Shown here piece after piece: positions 7,487 to 16,286 of a stretch of DNA of 64,000 nucleotides. Every line of letters begins with the position of its first letter. Within the stretch, counting starts at the first letter, position 1. The position numbers were made by a program, and so were the translations under genes. The stretch is from Haladaptatus halobius. Its GTDB lineage: Archaea; Halobacteriota; Halobacteria; Halobacteriales; Haladaptataceae. The stretch is from assembly GCF_020618475.1 (NCBI RefSeq), contig NZ_CP085335.1, forward strand, positions 1,178,001-1,242,000, in the 5' to 3' direction. The notes beneath the pieces are model-generated. The model was not told the origin of the DNA. It saw only the letters and a list, made by a program, of their open reading frames with translations, and did not search any database.

Positions 7487-9235
7487 TTAGACAGTTAGCG
7501 ACCGAACGACGCGCTCTTGCAACGATTCCCGTATCCGATGGCTGGCTTCGGCGTCCGTGATGACTTCGACGACTTGTGTTCCCGGCGCGTCGAGGGACGT
7601 CCGAAAACGTTCCCGAAACGCGGGGAGCGTGTCCACGCGCTCGAAGTCGAACCCGTAGAGGTCGCCCGTCGGCTCGAAATCGAGTCCATGTGGCGTCCGG
7701 AACTGCCCGGTGAAGGGCGGATCGAACGATTCGATGGGGAGCATGTGGAAGATACCGCCGCCGTCGTTGTTTATCTCCACGATGGTCGCGTCCACTCCGC
7801 AGCGTCCGAGCGCGAGCAAGCCGTTCATGTCGTGGTAGTACGCGATGTCGCCGGTCACGAGCACCAGCGGGTCGTCGGTCGCGCTCCCGGCCCCGAGCGC
7901 CGTGCTGACGATGCCGTCGATACCGCTCGCACCGCGGTTCCCGAGCACCGTCACGTCGGCGGGACGCGGTTCGCCGAACCGGTCTACGTCGCGGACGGGC
8001 ATGCTGTTCGAGACGAACAGCGTCGTGGGGTCGGGGACGAGTTCCGCGACTGAAGCGAGAACGCCGCCCTCGAAGTGCTCATCCGTCTCAGCGACCGCGC
8101 TCCAGTGGCGCGTCTCCGCACGGTCGAAGCGCTTCCTCCACTCCTCGCCGTCGGTCGCGTCGACCGTCTCCGCGAGTCGCTCCGCGAACCGGGTCGGGTC
8201 GGCCACCACGAGGTCGGTCGCGGTGAACGACGCCTCGCGCCACCCGCCCGCGGAATCGACGAGGTACTGTCGGGCGTCGGTTCGTTCGAGGTACCGCCGG
8301 AGCACCTTCGAAGTCGGCGACGCGCCGAAGCGGAGCACGACCTCCGGGTCTGGCCAGTCGTCGGTCACGTCCGGGACGAGGTACGAATCGTAGCCGCCGC
8401 CGACCGGCCGGTCGTGGCCGAACCGGTGGCCCGACAGGGGGTCTGCGAGTATCGGAAATCCGGTCGCGTCGGCCAACGCCGCCAGCGCGTCGCGGGCAGG
8501 AGTCAGTGCGTCGGCGGGGCCGACGACGAGCAGGCCGCGCTCCGCGTCGGCGACCCTGTCGGCGATTCCGCCGAGCGACGAGGCGTCGAGTTCCGGAACT
8601 CCCTGCGACACCCGAACGAAGGAATCGTCGCGTCCCTCGCCCGCGAGGGGGTGGTGTTCGGCGAACTCCTCGGGTACGTCGCCCGGCACCTCCGTCGGTT
8701 CGAGCGGTTTCCGGAACGGAAAGTTGAGGTGCACCGGCCCCGGCGGTGCACCGGTGGCCGAACCGACCGCTCGCGCCGCCGCCGTGCGGAGGGAGCGAAG
8801 TTTCCGCGCTTCGGCCTCGGGTTCGGCGAGGTCGGCGTACCAGCGAACCGCGTCGCCGAAAAGTTTCTCCTGGTCGACCGTCTGATTCGCGCCGCTGTCC
8901 CGGAGTTCCGGCGGGCGATCCGCGGTGAGGACGAGCATCGGTACGCGCGCCCTGTCGGCCTCGATGACGGCCGGATGGAAGTTCGCCGCCGCCGTCCCCG
9001 ACGTGCAGACGACGGGCGTCGGCGTCCCGGTGCGTTTCGCCCGACCGAGCGCGAAAAAGGCCGCCGACCGCTCGTCCAGATGCGAGAACACCTCGATATC
9101 GTCGTGCGTCGCGAACGCGACCGTCAGCGGCGTCGAGCGACTGCCCGGTGCGAGACAGACGGCATCGACGCCCCCCGCGGCTAGCTCGTCCACGAACGTC
9201 TCGGCCCACAGGGTATTTCGGTTCGGGTGGCTCAT
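7487..9235 (-). CDS. menD: SEPHCHC synthase (menaquinone biosynthesis)
   Basis: MenD is a thiamine-diphosphate enzyme that condenses isochorismate with 2-oxoglutarate to make 2-succinyl-5-enolpyruvyl-6-hydroxy-3-cyclohexene-1-carboxylate. The 582-residue length is normal. The N-terminal ThDP-binding domain has CLAPGSRSTPLTVAF and the catalytic-type segment HLDERSAAFFALG; the C-terminal domain has GNRGASGIDGIVSTALG and the metal/ThDP motif region LVTGDIAYYHDMNGLL with EINNDGGGIFHMLP. Its start overlaps the menF stop by four bases, so both are made from one message in the order menF-menD. Confidence 0.97.
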   Translation of the reverse strand: MSHPNRNTLWAETFVDELAAGGVDAVCLAPGSRSTPLTVAFATHDDIEVFSHLDERSAAFFALGRAKRTGTPTPVVCTSGTAAANFHPAVIEADRARVPMLVLTADRPPELRDSGANQTVDQEKLFGDAVRWYADLAEPEAEARKLRSLRTAAARAVGSATGAPPGPVHLNFPFRKPLEPTEVPGDVPEEFAEHHPLAGEGRDDSFVRVSQGVPELDASSLGGIADRVADAERGLLVVGPADALTPARDALAALADATGFPILADPLSGHRFGHDRPVGGGYDSYLVPDVTDDWPDPEVVLRFGASPTSKVLRRYLERTDARQYLVDSAGGWREASFTATDLVVADPTRFAERLAETVDATDGEEWRKRFDRAETRHWSAVAETDEHFEGGVLASVAELVPDPTTLFVSNSMPVRDVDRFGEPRPADVTVLGNRGASGIDGIVSTALGAGSATDDPLVLVTGDIAYYHDMNGLLALGRCGVDATIVEINNDGGGIFHMLPIESFDPPFTGQFRTPHGLDFEPTGDLYGFDFERVDTLPAFRERFRTSLDAPGTQVVEVITDAEASHRIRESLQERVVRSLTV

Positions 9236-10584
9236 TCAAGTTCGTTCAGAATCGGCAGGAACTTCAACTGCACCTCTTCCCACTCGGCGCTCGGGTCGCT
9301 GTCGGCGACGATTCCGTTTCCGGCGAACAGCGTCGCGCGCTCGTCCGTGACGACGCCCGAGCGAATTCCGACCGCGAACTCGCCGTCCCCGTCGGCGTCG
9401 AACCAGCCGACCGGCGAGGCGTACCAGCCGCGGTCGAAGCTCTCCGTCTCCCGAATCGTTCGCATGGCTTCGTCCGGCGGGAGGCCGCCGACGGCGGGGG
9501 TCGGATGGAGCGCCTCGACCACCGAGAGGACGTGTTCGTCGTCGTCGAGTTCCGCCGATATCGGCGTCTGGAGGTGTTGGATGTTCGAGAGTCGCTTGCG
9601 CTGTCTGTCGCCGACGACCACCGACGAGGCGAGCGGTTCGAGTCCCTCTCGAATCGTTTCGGTGACGATGTCGTGTTCTTCGCGCACCTTCTCGCTTTCG
9701 GCCAGTTCCGCGGCGAGTCGGTCGTCCTCCTCGGGCGTCTCGCCCCGAGCGACCGACCCGGCGAGCGCTTCCGTCTCGACGGTCTGTCCGCGAAGCGAGA
9801 CGAGTCGCTCGGGTGGCGCGCCGAAGAAGCCACCACCCTCTGCGGGCTCGACGAGGAATCGATAGCACTCGGGATACGACGTTCGGAGCCGTTCGAGGGT
9901 GTCTGGAACGGAGACGGGTTCGGTCAGTTCTACGTCGAGTGCCGTTGCGAGTACAACCTTCCGGAGCGTCCCGTCGTGGATCTGGTCGGTCGCTCGTCGA
10001 ACTTGCTCGCACCACTCATCGCGCGACGTCGCGTGGCGCGTCGTCTCGACGCCCGGCGGGTCGGCGGTGGGGCGCATCTTCGGGAGCGTCTCCATCTCGG
10101 CGCGCGCCTCCGACAGCATCTCCTTCACGGAGGGCGGCGACGCATCGCGCGCCGAGACGGTGAGCCGCGTATCGCTTTCCGTTCGCGTCAGTTGGACGCG
10201 TGGGAGGACGAACTCCGCGCCGGGAAAATCGTCCCATGGCGGACTGGCGTTGTGTTCGGCGTGAAACGAGAACCCGCCGAAGAGTCGCGGACGGGTCGCT
10301 TTCGGGGTGCCGTCGCCGTCGTCGGGCGCGAAATCGTTCTTGTCGACGGAGGCGAAAAGATCGCTCGCGCGCTCGCGGACTTCGTCGAACCGACCCTGAT
10401 CGTCGGCGGTGATGCGTGCGACCGCGCCGCTCGCGGCGATTTCGAGACCGTCCGGAGTAGTCCAGTAGATTCGCGGTGCCGGCCGCCCGGCGAGAAACGA
10501 GCGAAACGAAACGTCGGATATTCGGCAGGTACGGGTTACGAGCGTGGAACCCGCCGACAGTTGACCGTCGCGGTGCGGTGGCAT
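9232..10584 (-). CDS. menF: isochorismate synthase
   Basis: MenF converts chorismate to isochorismate, the first committed step of menaquinone synthesis and the substrate supplier for MenD. The 450-residue protein has the chorismate-binding domain in its C-terminal half: LRKVVLATALDVEL, then FFGAPPERLVSLRGQTVETEALAGSVARG, then HDIVTETIREGLEPL, and LHPTPAVGGLPPDEA followed by DRGWYASPVGWFDADGDGEFAVGIRSG. These are the family's magnesium and chorismate positions. It directly precedes and overlaps menD by four bases. Confidence 0.96.
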   Translation of the reverse strand: MPPHRDGQLSAGSTLVTRTCRISDVSFRSFLAGRPAPRIYWTTPDGLEIAASGAVARITADDQGRFDEVRERASDLFASVDKNDFAPDDGDGTPKATRPRLFGGFSFHAEHNASPPWDDFPGAEFVLPRVQLTRTESDTRLTVSARDASPPSVKEMLSEARAEMETLPKMRPTADPPGVETTRHATSRDEWCEQVRRATDQIHDGTLRKVVLATALDVELTEPVSVPDTLERLRTSYPECYRFLVEPAEGGGFFGAPPERLVSLRGQTVETEALAGSVARGETPEEDDRLAAELAESEKVREEHDIVTETIREGLEPLASSVVVGDRQRKRLSNIQHLQTPISAELDDDEHVLSVVEALHPTPAVGGLPPDEAMRTIRETESFDRGWYASPVGWFDADGDGEFAVGIRSGVVTDERATLFAGNGIVADSDPSAEWEEVQLKFLPILNELE

Positions 10585-10617
10585 TGCGATACAGTTCGGA
10601 AGCGATGACCCTTCAGC

Positions 10618-11214
10618 CTAACTATATCGCTCCTCGTTCCACGGGTTTGCGGTGTTGGAATAACCCCGTTTCTCCCAGTATCCCCGCTTCGGCTCCGTGA
10701 GAAATTTGACGCTGTTCACCCACTTCGCCCCTTTGTAGGCGTACTTGTGCGGCGTAACCACGCGAAGCGGCCCACCGTGTTCGGGCGGGAGCGGATCGCC
10801 GTCGTACGCCCACGCGAGGAGGACTTCGTCGCGCATACACTCGGAAAGCGGGAGATTCGTCGTGTAGTCGTCGAGGGCCGAGAACATGACGTGGACGGCC
10901 TCGTCTTTCACGCCCGCCCGTTCCGTGAAGGTCGGGAAGGTGACGCCCGTGAACTCGCAACCGAACTTACTCCAGCCGGTGACGCAGTGGAAATCCTGTC
11001 GCTGCGTCTCGCTCGGTAGGTCGCGGAACTCGTCCCACGATAGCGCGAGTTCGTTCTCGACCGCGCCCGTGACCGAAAACTCCCATGTCTCCGGATTCCA
11101 GTCGGGCGTTCCGCTCTTCGAGAGGACGGGAAATTTGCTCGTCTCGCGCTGTCCCGGCGGCAGTCGCTCGCCGTCGAACTCCCGATGGAGGTTCGTCACG
11201 TCCCTAACGCGCAT
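10618..11214 (-). CDS. sulfite oxidase-type molybdopterin oxidoreductase
   Basis: This is a 198-residue single-domain protein of the sulfite oxidase/YedY molybdopterin family. FPVLSKSGTPDWNPETWEFSVTGAV opens the domain; DFHCVTGWSKFGCEFTGV carries the cysteine expected to ligate molybdenum; and EVLLAWAYDGDPLPPEHGGPLRVVTPHKYAYKGAKWVNSVKFL is the characteristic second half. It lacks a signal peptide and the dimerisation domain, so it resembles the cytoplasmic haloarchaeal version. Its substrate is unknown. The ATG at 11214 is chosen because the upstream frame adds residues with no family match. Confidence 0.88.
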   Translation of the reverse strand: MRVRDVTNLHREFDGERLPPGQRETSKFPVLSKSGTPDWNPETWEFSVTGAVENELALSWDEFRDLPSETQRQDFHCVTGWSKFGCEFTGVTFPTFTERAGVKDEAVHVMFSALDDYTTNLPLSECMRDEVLLAWAYDGDPLPPEHGGPLRVVTPHKYAYKGAKWVNSVKFLTEPKRGYWEKRGYSNTANPWNEERYS

Positions 11215-11397
11215 GGTCGAACACTGGGGGCGGGGACACGTAGGGGTATCGACTGCGGCCGGAGACCCCGAGGGCGGTTGGCGATGCGTGAAACGACGTC
11301 TTACCGCCAAGTAATCGTCGTATCGCGCTCCATCGCAACTGCACTTGGGAGTAGCAACTGAATAACAAAGGACGGCGCCGACGCTATCGGTTGACGC

Positions 11398-11688
11398 ATG
11401 TCCGAAACAGAGCAACGAATGAAAATGCGGGAGAGCCCGACGATGGGTGCGGCACAAGAGTCCACGACCGACATCGCGATACTTGCGTCTGCCGCGTCCG
11501 TCCTCCTCTCGTGGCACCAGTTCTTCCTCAGGGGGAACCGCCGGCGCGGCCTGTTCATCGGCCTCTGGCCGCCGACCATCCTCGCGTTCGCCAGCTACTT
11601 CAACCAAAAGCGGATGGAACAGCGCCTCGACTCACTGAAACCGAGCAGCATCATCGACTCGCTCGACCAGATGTTCGGTAACCGATGA
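11398..11688 (+). CDS. small membrane protein, unknown
   Basis: This 96-residue protein has two hydrophobic segments, around ILASAASVLLSWHQFFL and GLFIGLWPPTILAFASYF, separated by a basic loop with RGNRRRG. Its C-terminus (QKRMEQRLDSLKPSSIIDSLDQMF) is an amphipathic helix. I do not recognise a named family. It is transcribed divergently from the molybdopterin enzyme gene, with a 183-base spacer that could hold promoters for both. Confidence 0.7.
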   Translation: MSETEQRMKMRESPTMGAAQESTTDIAILASAASVLLSWHQFFLRGNRRRGLFIGLWPPTILAFASYFNQKRMEQRLDSLKPSSIIDSLDQMFGNR

Positions 11689-11867
11689 CGACCAACAGGT
11701 AACTTTCACTTTCTTCGGTGTCGAACCCGGTGACTCCTTCACGAATGTGAGCGGAGCGCCGATATTCTGAGAAATAAATTTTTGAAATGACGATTTCTTG
11801 TTCGTGACCGCCGTATTATCTACCCGTCAGACTTAAGAACACCCCTCTCGAAGCCTGCAACGTTCCA

Positions 11868-12083
11868 ATGCCAAAGGTAGAGATCACCGTACCGGAGCAC
11901 CTCGAAATGCAGATCGCCCAGTTGGTTGACCAAGGGGAGTTCGTCAACCGTGAAGAGGCCATCGAGGACTTGCTCGCCACCGGTCTCAAGGCATACAAGA
12001 CGAGTGGACCGATGGACGACGAGCGCGAGCCGGGTCTCGAAGACGAGGGGATGATGGGGCACGAAGACGAGTACGTCTTCTAA
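11868..12083 (+). CDS. ribbon-helix-helix (CopG-like) protein
   Basis: This is a 71-residue protein with the short ribbon-helix-helix pattern: the beta strand PKVEITVPEHLEMQI, then helix A and helix B through FVNREEAIEDLLATGLKAY. Such proteins bind DNA as dimers through the strand. The acidic tail is typical of haloarchaeal members (I recall DUF7120). A TATA-like acttaag about 36 bases upstream would give a message with a very short leader. The target is unknown; it is monocistronic here. Confidence 0.85.
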   Translation: MPKVEITVPEHLEMQIAQLVDQGEFVNREEAIEDLLATGLKAYKTSGPMDDEREPGLEDEGMMGHEDEYVF

Positions 12084-12150
12084 CGTTACTTCGTCCGTGT
12101 GCGAACCGTTCTCAGAAACCCTTAAACCGAATAGATACTAATCCGCGGAC

Positions 12151-12429
12151 ATGCACAAAGACGATCTTCTCGAACTTCACGAACAGATGGTGACCATCAT
12201 GGAGTACTTCAGGGAGCAGGAGGACGTTCCCAACGACGCGTTCGACGCGTACGACCAACTTGACGTCGACCCGTCGCACGTCCACAAATCGAAAAGCGAG
12301 CACAAACACGCCGTCTTCGTGCTCGGCAACTCGCTGGCGACCGTGATGAGCGAAGACGAGTTCAGCGAGGCCGGTCGAATCGGCAAGCGCATGGAAGAAC
12401 TCGCCGACGACGCCGAGGGCAAAATCTGA
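12151..12429 (+). CDS. UPF0058 family protein
   Basis: This is a 92-residue, mostly helical protein. It begins MHKDDLLELHEQMVTIMEYFRE and continues FDAYDQLDVDPSHVHKSKSEHKHAVFVLGNSLATVMSEDEFS, which is the UPF0058 pattern conserved across euryarchaea. The histidine/lysine-rich HVHKSKSEHKHAV stretch is the most conserved part. The function is unknown. The TATA-like ccttaaacc at about 12119-12127 predicts a leaderless transcript. Confidence 0.9.
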   Translation: MHKDDLLELHEQMVTIMEYFREQEDVPNDAFDAYDQLDVDPSHVHKSKSEHKHAVFVLGNSLATVMSEDEFSEAGRIGKRMEELADDAEGKI

Positions 12430-12496
12430 AGTTCGTCTGACGGACGTATTATGCCAAGCCGAAAGTATTTGAGGGGAATACCGTTTTGACGTAACT

Positions 12497-14422
12497 ATGA
12501 ATGCGCGCACGGACGAGAAGATAACCGAGTGGGATTCTCGCCCATTCTCCGGCGGCTTCGACGCACTCCGCGACCTCGCCGACGCCGAATTCTCCGGCGT
12601 CGTTCAGGCTGGCGGCGCACGGTTGTTCATGTTGAACGGTCGCGTCGTCGGCGTGTTCGGCGGCGAACTCGACGATTTCGAGAGTGCGGACGGAACCGTG
12701 TTCGAAGCCCCACACCCCTCCCTTCCGCTGTTGTTCAGCATGCGAGAGCGGGGCGGGAAGACGCAGGCGAAATACTACACCAACGACACGCCGCTCGCCG
12801 AGGCGAGCGACACGCTCGCGGGGAAGAACTTCACGGGCTACATCGAACTCAGCGAGAACGTCCTGAGCGGCGATTACTACGTCGTCTACCACGCAGGTCG
12901 GTCGATGAGCGTCGCCTACGTCGGCGAGAGCGAACAGCTCGTCAGCGGCGACGAGGCGTTCAAGCGCGCGAACGACGAGGTGGGAATCTACGAAGTCGTC
13001 GCCGCGGACGTGGACGTTATCGATATCCCGGAACCGGAGACCCCGGACGAGACGCCGGCGGCCGTGCCCGACCCTGAGCCGGAGGAGTTGGAGCCCGAAT
13101 CGGAGTCCGAACCGGAACGACCGTCGGAACCCGAGCCGGAACGGCCACCGGAGTCGAAATCGGAACCGGAGACGACGACCGCCGAATCCTCAGAACCGAC
13201 CGCGACGACGCCGGAGACGGAGCAGACGCCCCGTCAGCCCACGCAGGAGCCGACCCAACGCCCGCCTCGGCAGGCGGCCTCGGAGGCGAGCCAGCAATCG
13301 GGAGAACAGCCGACCGCTCCCGAAGCCGAGACGAACGAGGGCGCGTCCGACCCGCTCTCCGACGAGAAACAGTGGCGCGAGACGTCGACGATTCCGTCGC
13401 TCGACCCGGACAAGAGCAGCACGTCCAAGTCGCGCGAGTCGGGCGTCAAGCAGCGCCGGACGACGCGACGCCCGCCGCAGCAACAGTCGAAAGCTCGCGC
13501 CGCGTCGAAGCGAACGAAGGAACTCGAAACCGAACTGGCCTCGCGCGCGGAGCGGATGGAAGTGCTCCAAACAAAGCTGTCGGACGCGGAAGCGGAGCGC
13601 GACGAACTTCGGCAGGAACGCGACCGACTTCAGGGCGAGGTCGAACGGCTTCGGAACAAACTTGAAACGGTTCGAGAGAGCACCCCCGGCGCTGTCGCGG
13701 AACGACAGCTCACGCCCGAGCAGGCGTTCGCGGGGACGAACCTGTTCGTCCGCTACGGCTCGAAGGGGAAGGGAACGTTGACCGACGCGGCGGCGGGCGA
13801 AATCGACCGGGAGGCGGTCGAGTCAAACCTGAAACTCGAACACCACACGCAGTTCGAGTCCGACGGCATCGCGGTCGAGGGACGCGAGTACGAGGAGTTC
13901 CTCCGCGATTCGATGGAGTTCCAGTTCGTCTCGTGGCTGGTCACCGATCTGCTGTACGAGATCCTGGAGACGGGCCACCAGCGCGGGATGAAAGACCTCT
14001 TCGAGGCGATCCAGGAGATCGACCGGGCCGAACTCCACGGGGCGGTGAACGCGGCGAGCGAGGAGGGCGAGGAATGGGAGCTGTCGTTCGACGTTATCCT
14101 GCGCGATAGGATGGGCAACCCCCTCGTCGTGGCGAATATCAACGACTCGCGCGACCCGGCGACCGGCGAGATGATGGGATCGCTGGTGGACGCTTCGACC
14201 GACGTCGCCGCCGCGAACGACGAACTCAGCGCGGCGTTTCAGGTCACGAACAGCTTCTTCGAACCCGCCGCGCTGGAGACGACGGAGAACGCGACTAGCG
14301 GCGGGTTGCTGAGGCGGGAAAAAAGGGAGAGTTTCGTCAAGCTATCTCGCAAGCGTGGATACCATCTCTGTTTGGTCGAATCGCGCAACGGGCAGTTCTA
14401 TCTGACCGTTCCAGAACTTTAG
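12497..14422 (+). CDS. DUF7527-like protein with disordered linker and coiled coil
   Basis: This is a 641-residue cytoplasmic protein. Residues 1-175 form a domain (ITEWDSRPFSGGFDALRDLADAEFSG, then GYIELSENVLSGDYYVVYHAG) found in haloarchaeal proteins of unknown function. Residues about 175-330 are a low-complexity linker made of repeated PE/SE pairs. Residues about 335-395 are a coiled coil (AERMEVLQTKLSDAEAERDELR). The C-terminal domain, residues about 405-640, contains RKRGYHLCLVESRNGQFYL. It could be a scaffold or sensor protein, but nothing in the sequence gives an activity. Its stop overlaps the convergent regulator gene by a few bases. Confidence 0.8.
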   Translation: MNARTDEKITEWDSRPFSGGFDALRDLADAEFSGVVQAGGARLFMLNGRVVGVFGGELDDFESADGTVFEAPHPSLPLLFSMRERGGKTQAKYYTNDTPLAEASDTLAGKNFTGYIELSENVLSGDYYVVYHAGRSMSVAYVGESEQLVSGDEAFKRANDEVGIYEVVAADVDVIDIPEPETPDETPAAVPDPEPEELEPESESEPERPSEPEPERPPESKSEPETTTAESSEPTATTPETEQTPRQPTQEPTQRPPRQAASEASQQSGEQPTAPEAETNEGASDPLSDEKQWRETSTIPSLDPDKSSTSKSRESGVKQRRTTRRPPQQQSKARAASKRTKELETELASRAERMEVLQTKLSDAEAERDELRQERDRLQGEVERLRNKLETVRESTPGAVAERQLTPEQAFAGTNLFVRYGSKGKGTLTDAAAGEIDREAVESNLKLEHHTQFESDGIAVEGREYEEFLRDSMEFQFVSWLVTDLLYEILETGHQRGMKDLFEAIQEIDRAELHGAVNAASEEGEEWELSFDVILRDRMGNPLVVANINDSRDPATGEMMGSLVDASTDVAAANDELSAAFQVTNSFFEPAALETTENATSGGLLRREKRESFVKLSRKRGYHLCLVESRNGQFYLTVPEL

Positions 14423-14724
14423 CTCTCGGCTTCGGGCTTCTCGCCGATCTTCATCGTGTCGAGTTTGTCCGTGATCTCGGTGAGTTTCTCGTCGAGTTCC
14501 GCGACGAACTCCTCGGTTCGATCGGTCGTTATCGCGCCTTGGTTGGAGGGCGAGATAAGATTCTCTTCTTCGAGGACGCGGAGGGAGTACCGAACTTTGT
14601 GGTGCGGGTATCCCGTCTCGTTCGACATCTTCACGATGCCGATGGGTTCGTTCTCGATGACCATTTTCAGGACCTGCAAATGGCGTTCTAGCATATCGAC
14701 TTCCTTCTCAAGTCGGTCTATCAT
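14419..14724 (-). CDS. winged-helix transcriptional regulator
   Basis: This is a 101-residue DNA-binding protein. An N-terminal helix (LEKEVDMLERHLQVLKMV) is followed by a winged-helix domain: IGIVKMSNETGYPHHKVRYSLRVLEEENLISPSNQG, with HHKVRYSLR as the probable recognition helix. A second coiled helix, EFVAELDEKLTEITDKLDTM, probably dimerises it. The transcript seems leaderless: the TATA-like ctttaaaagg lies at about 14749-14758. Two copies of an operator-like repeat flank that box (see 14730-14819), so autorepression is likely. It may also control the upstream EamA gene, whose ORF ends nine bases before this start. Confidence 0.8.
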   Translation of the reverse strand: MIDRLEKEVDMLERHLQVLKMVIENEPIGIVKMSNETGYPHHKVRYSLRVLEEENLISPSNQGAITTDRTEEFVAELDEKLTEITDKLDTMKIGEKPEAES

Positions 14725-14729
14725 GGCAT

Positions 14730-14819
14730 GTGTTAACTTGTCTTTGAACCTTTTAAAGATTGTTGTCGCGCCGCGAGGAGAACCGTCGGGAGTGGATTTC
14801 TAATGAGACAAGTTAACAC
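14730..14819 (-). promoter_or_regulatory. paired inverted operator-like repeats upstream of the regulator
   Basis: The 14-base arm gtgttaacttgtct at 14730-14743 is repeated as its exact reverse complement at 14806-14819. Each arm contains the palindrome GTTAAC. The proximal copy lies between the TATA box (about 14749-14758) and the start codon of the winged-helix regulator at 14724, where a bound repressor would block transcription; the distal copy lies about 50 bases upstream of the box. The arrangement suits a dimeric autorepressor, possibly with DNA looping. Confidence 0.6.
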
Positions 14820-15359
14820 TTGCGGCTCTTGCGCAACGGTGCCCACAGACGTGCTGATATTTGTGCAATTCGAACCGGATTGTGTGCTCGATCGTGCGTC
14901 TCGTCGCTCGTCGGAGCGCTCTCGCACCTCCTTTCCGTCTTCTTTCTCAACTGTCGTCAGATAGATGGCAAGCAACGTGAACCCGATTCCCGTGGCCTTC
15001 CGCGCCGTGAGCGGTTCGTCTAGAAACGCGATGCCGAGTATCGAACTCATGGCGATGAGCAGGCCGAAGATGGGGACGACGACGCTCACCGGGCCGGACG
15101 CCAGCGCGCGATAGTACGCGAGGATACCGACGGCGAGAAAGACGCCGGCGAGGTACATGTAGGGTGCTTTGTCGCTCGTGAGATACGGCACGATCTGCTC
15201 GCCTTCGTACACCGTAATGACGAGCGCCGCGACGACGAGCATCCCGTTCGCCACCAGCGCGGCCACGGTGTCCGGAATCTCCTGCGTGGCGATACTGACG
15301 AGCGGCGGCAATGCCGTGTAGCCGACGAGGGCGACGATAGCCCACCCGACGTAGTTCAT
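14733..15359 (-). CDS. EamA-domain (DMT) membrane protein with unusual C-terminal tail
   Basis: Residues 1-140 form a single four-to-five-helix EamA domain: MNYVGWAIVALVGYTALPPLVS, then ILAYYRALASGPVSVVVPIFGLL and FLDEPLTARKATGIGFTLLAIYLTTVE. Single-domain members work as dimers in the drug/metabolite transporter superfamily; the substrate is unknown. Family members usually stop soon after YLTTVE, but here the frame runs on for about 65 polar residues with no recognisable content, to a stop at 14733 inside the operator region of the next gene. The normal stop may have been lost. It is divergent from the Trm112 gene. Confidence 0.78.
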   Translation of the reverse strand: MNYVGWAIVALVGYTALPPLVSIATQEIPDTVAALVANGMLVVAALVITVYEGEQIVPYLTSDKAPYMYLAGVFLAVGILAYYRALASGPVSVVVPIFGLLIAMSSILGIAFLDEPLTARKATGIGFTLLAIYLTTVEKEDGKEVRERSDERRDARSSTQSGSNCTNISTSVGTVAQEPQVLTCLIRNPLPTVLLAARQQSLKGSKTS

Positions 15360-15461
15360 GCGGGACGTTTTCGCGTCAGGGGTGAGAGGCGTTTCGAAAG
15401 CGGAAGGAAGCGAACCATCGAACCCGTCACGCTTTTGCCCCACCCCTCCGTCCACCCGGCC

Positions 15462-15647
15462 ATGAAGAAATCCCTGATGGACATCCTCTGTTGTCCGCTG
15501 GACAAGCAGGAACTCGACCTCGACGTGCAACGGGAAGAGGACGGAGAAGTCCTGCAAGGAACGCTCACCTGCACGGAATGCGGCGAACGCTACCCCATCG
15601 AAGACGGCATTCCGAACCTCCTCCCGCCGGACATGCGGGAAGCCTGA
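15462..15647 (+). CDS. Trm112-like zinc-binding activator protein
   Basis: This is a 61-residue protein with the Trm112/YcaR pattern: MDILCCPLDKQELDL at the start and CTECGERYPIEDGIPNLLPPDMRE at the end. The C-C...C-x2-C cysteines fit one zinc site. Archaeal Trm112 is a partner that activates and stabilises several tRNA, rRNA and protein methyltransferases, a role shown in Haloferax. The start at 15462 is preferred because the upstream frame adds a proline/histidine leader absent from the family. Confidence 0.9.
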   Translation: MKKSLMDILCCPLDKQELDLDVQREEDGEVLQGTLTCTECGERYPIEDGIPNLLPPDMREA

Positions 15648-15679
15648 ACGTTTTTGTACTCTACAGCGAAGGGTGTACC

Positions 15680-16231
15680 GTGCCGAGGACGCTACCGATC
15701 CACATCAACCGCGACGGCCTTCACGACATCGAGGTAGCTCAGTCGTTCGAGGCCGACGACTCGTTCACCGTCGCGCTGGAAAATCACGGCGCGCCGGTTC
15801 ACGCGTACGTCCACTTGGACGACGACCTCTCCCGGGTCGCGTCGCTGGAGGCGACGAATCACTATGTCGAAGACGGTTCGACGCGGAACGTGACCGTCAC
15901 GGTTCACGACGCCCCCGCCAGCGGAAAACTTAAAATCGCCACGGGGTACGGTGCGGAGACCGCCTACGTGGACGTAGATGTCACGGAACCCGACGAGCGA
16001 AGCGACTCGGTTCAGGTCGACGAATCGCTCTCGAAGCCGAAGCGCCGTCCCGCCGACCCCGAACCGGAGCCGTCGGAGCTGACGAAGAACCTCCCACTAC
16101 TCGTTCTCGGCGGACTCGCACTCGTTCTCGTGATCGGCGTCGGAGCCATCGTCGACGGCGTCGTCGCGGTGTTTGGCGCGCTGGTCGTGTTGGTCGGGCT
16201 GGGCGCGGCGGCGTATTTCCTCACTCGGTAG
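15680..16231 (+). CDS. haloarchaeal membrane-anchored protein (DUF7524-like)
   Basis: This 183-residue protein begins at a GTG (15680) with PRTLPIHINRDGLHDIEV. Residues 1-110 look like a beta-sandwich domain (FTVALENHGAPVHAYVHLDDDL, then STRNVTVTVHDAPASGKLKIATGYG). A charged linker leads to two closely spaced hydrophobic helices near the C-terminus (LPLLVLGGLALVLVIGVGAIV and AVFGALVVLVGLGAAAYFL). The beta domain is probably in the cytoplasm, since no signal peptide is present. Its function is unknown. It follows the Trm112 gene by 32 bases and may be cotranscribed with it. Confidence 0.75.
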   Translation: MPRTLPIHINRDGLHDIEVAQSFEADDSFTVALENHGAPVHAYVHLDDDLSRVASLEATNHYVEDGSTRNVTVTVHDAPASGKLKIATGYGAETAYVDVDVTEPDERSDSVQVDESLSKPKRRPADPEPEPSELTKNLPLLVLGGLALVLVIGVGAIVDGVVAVFGALVVLVGLGAAAYFLTR

Positions 16232-16286
16232 CTCCGTCACCCGATAATCGCATCGCTTTTTTGCGTTCTATGCGTGCTGGTCGGTA

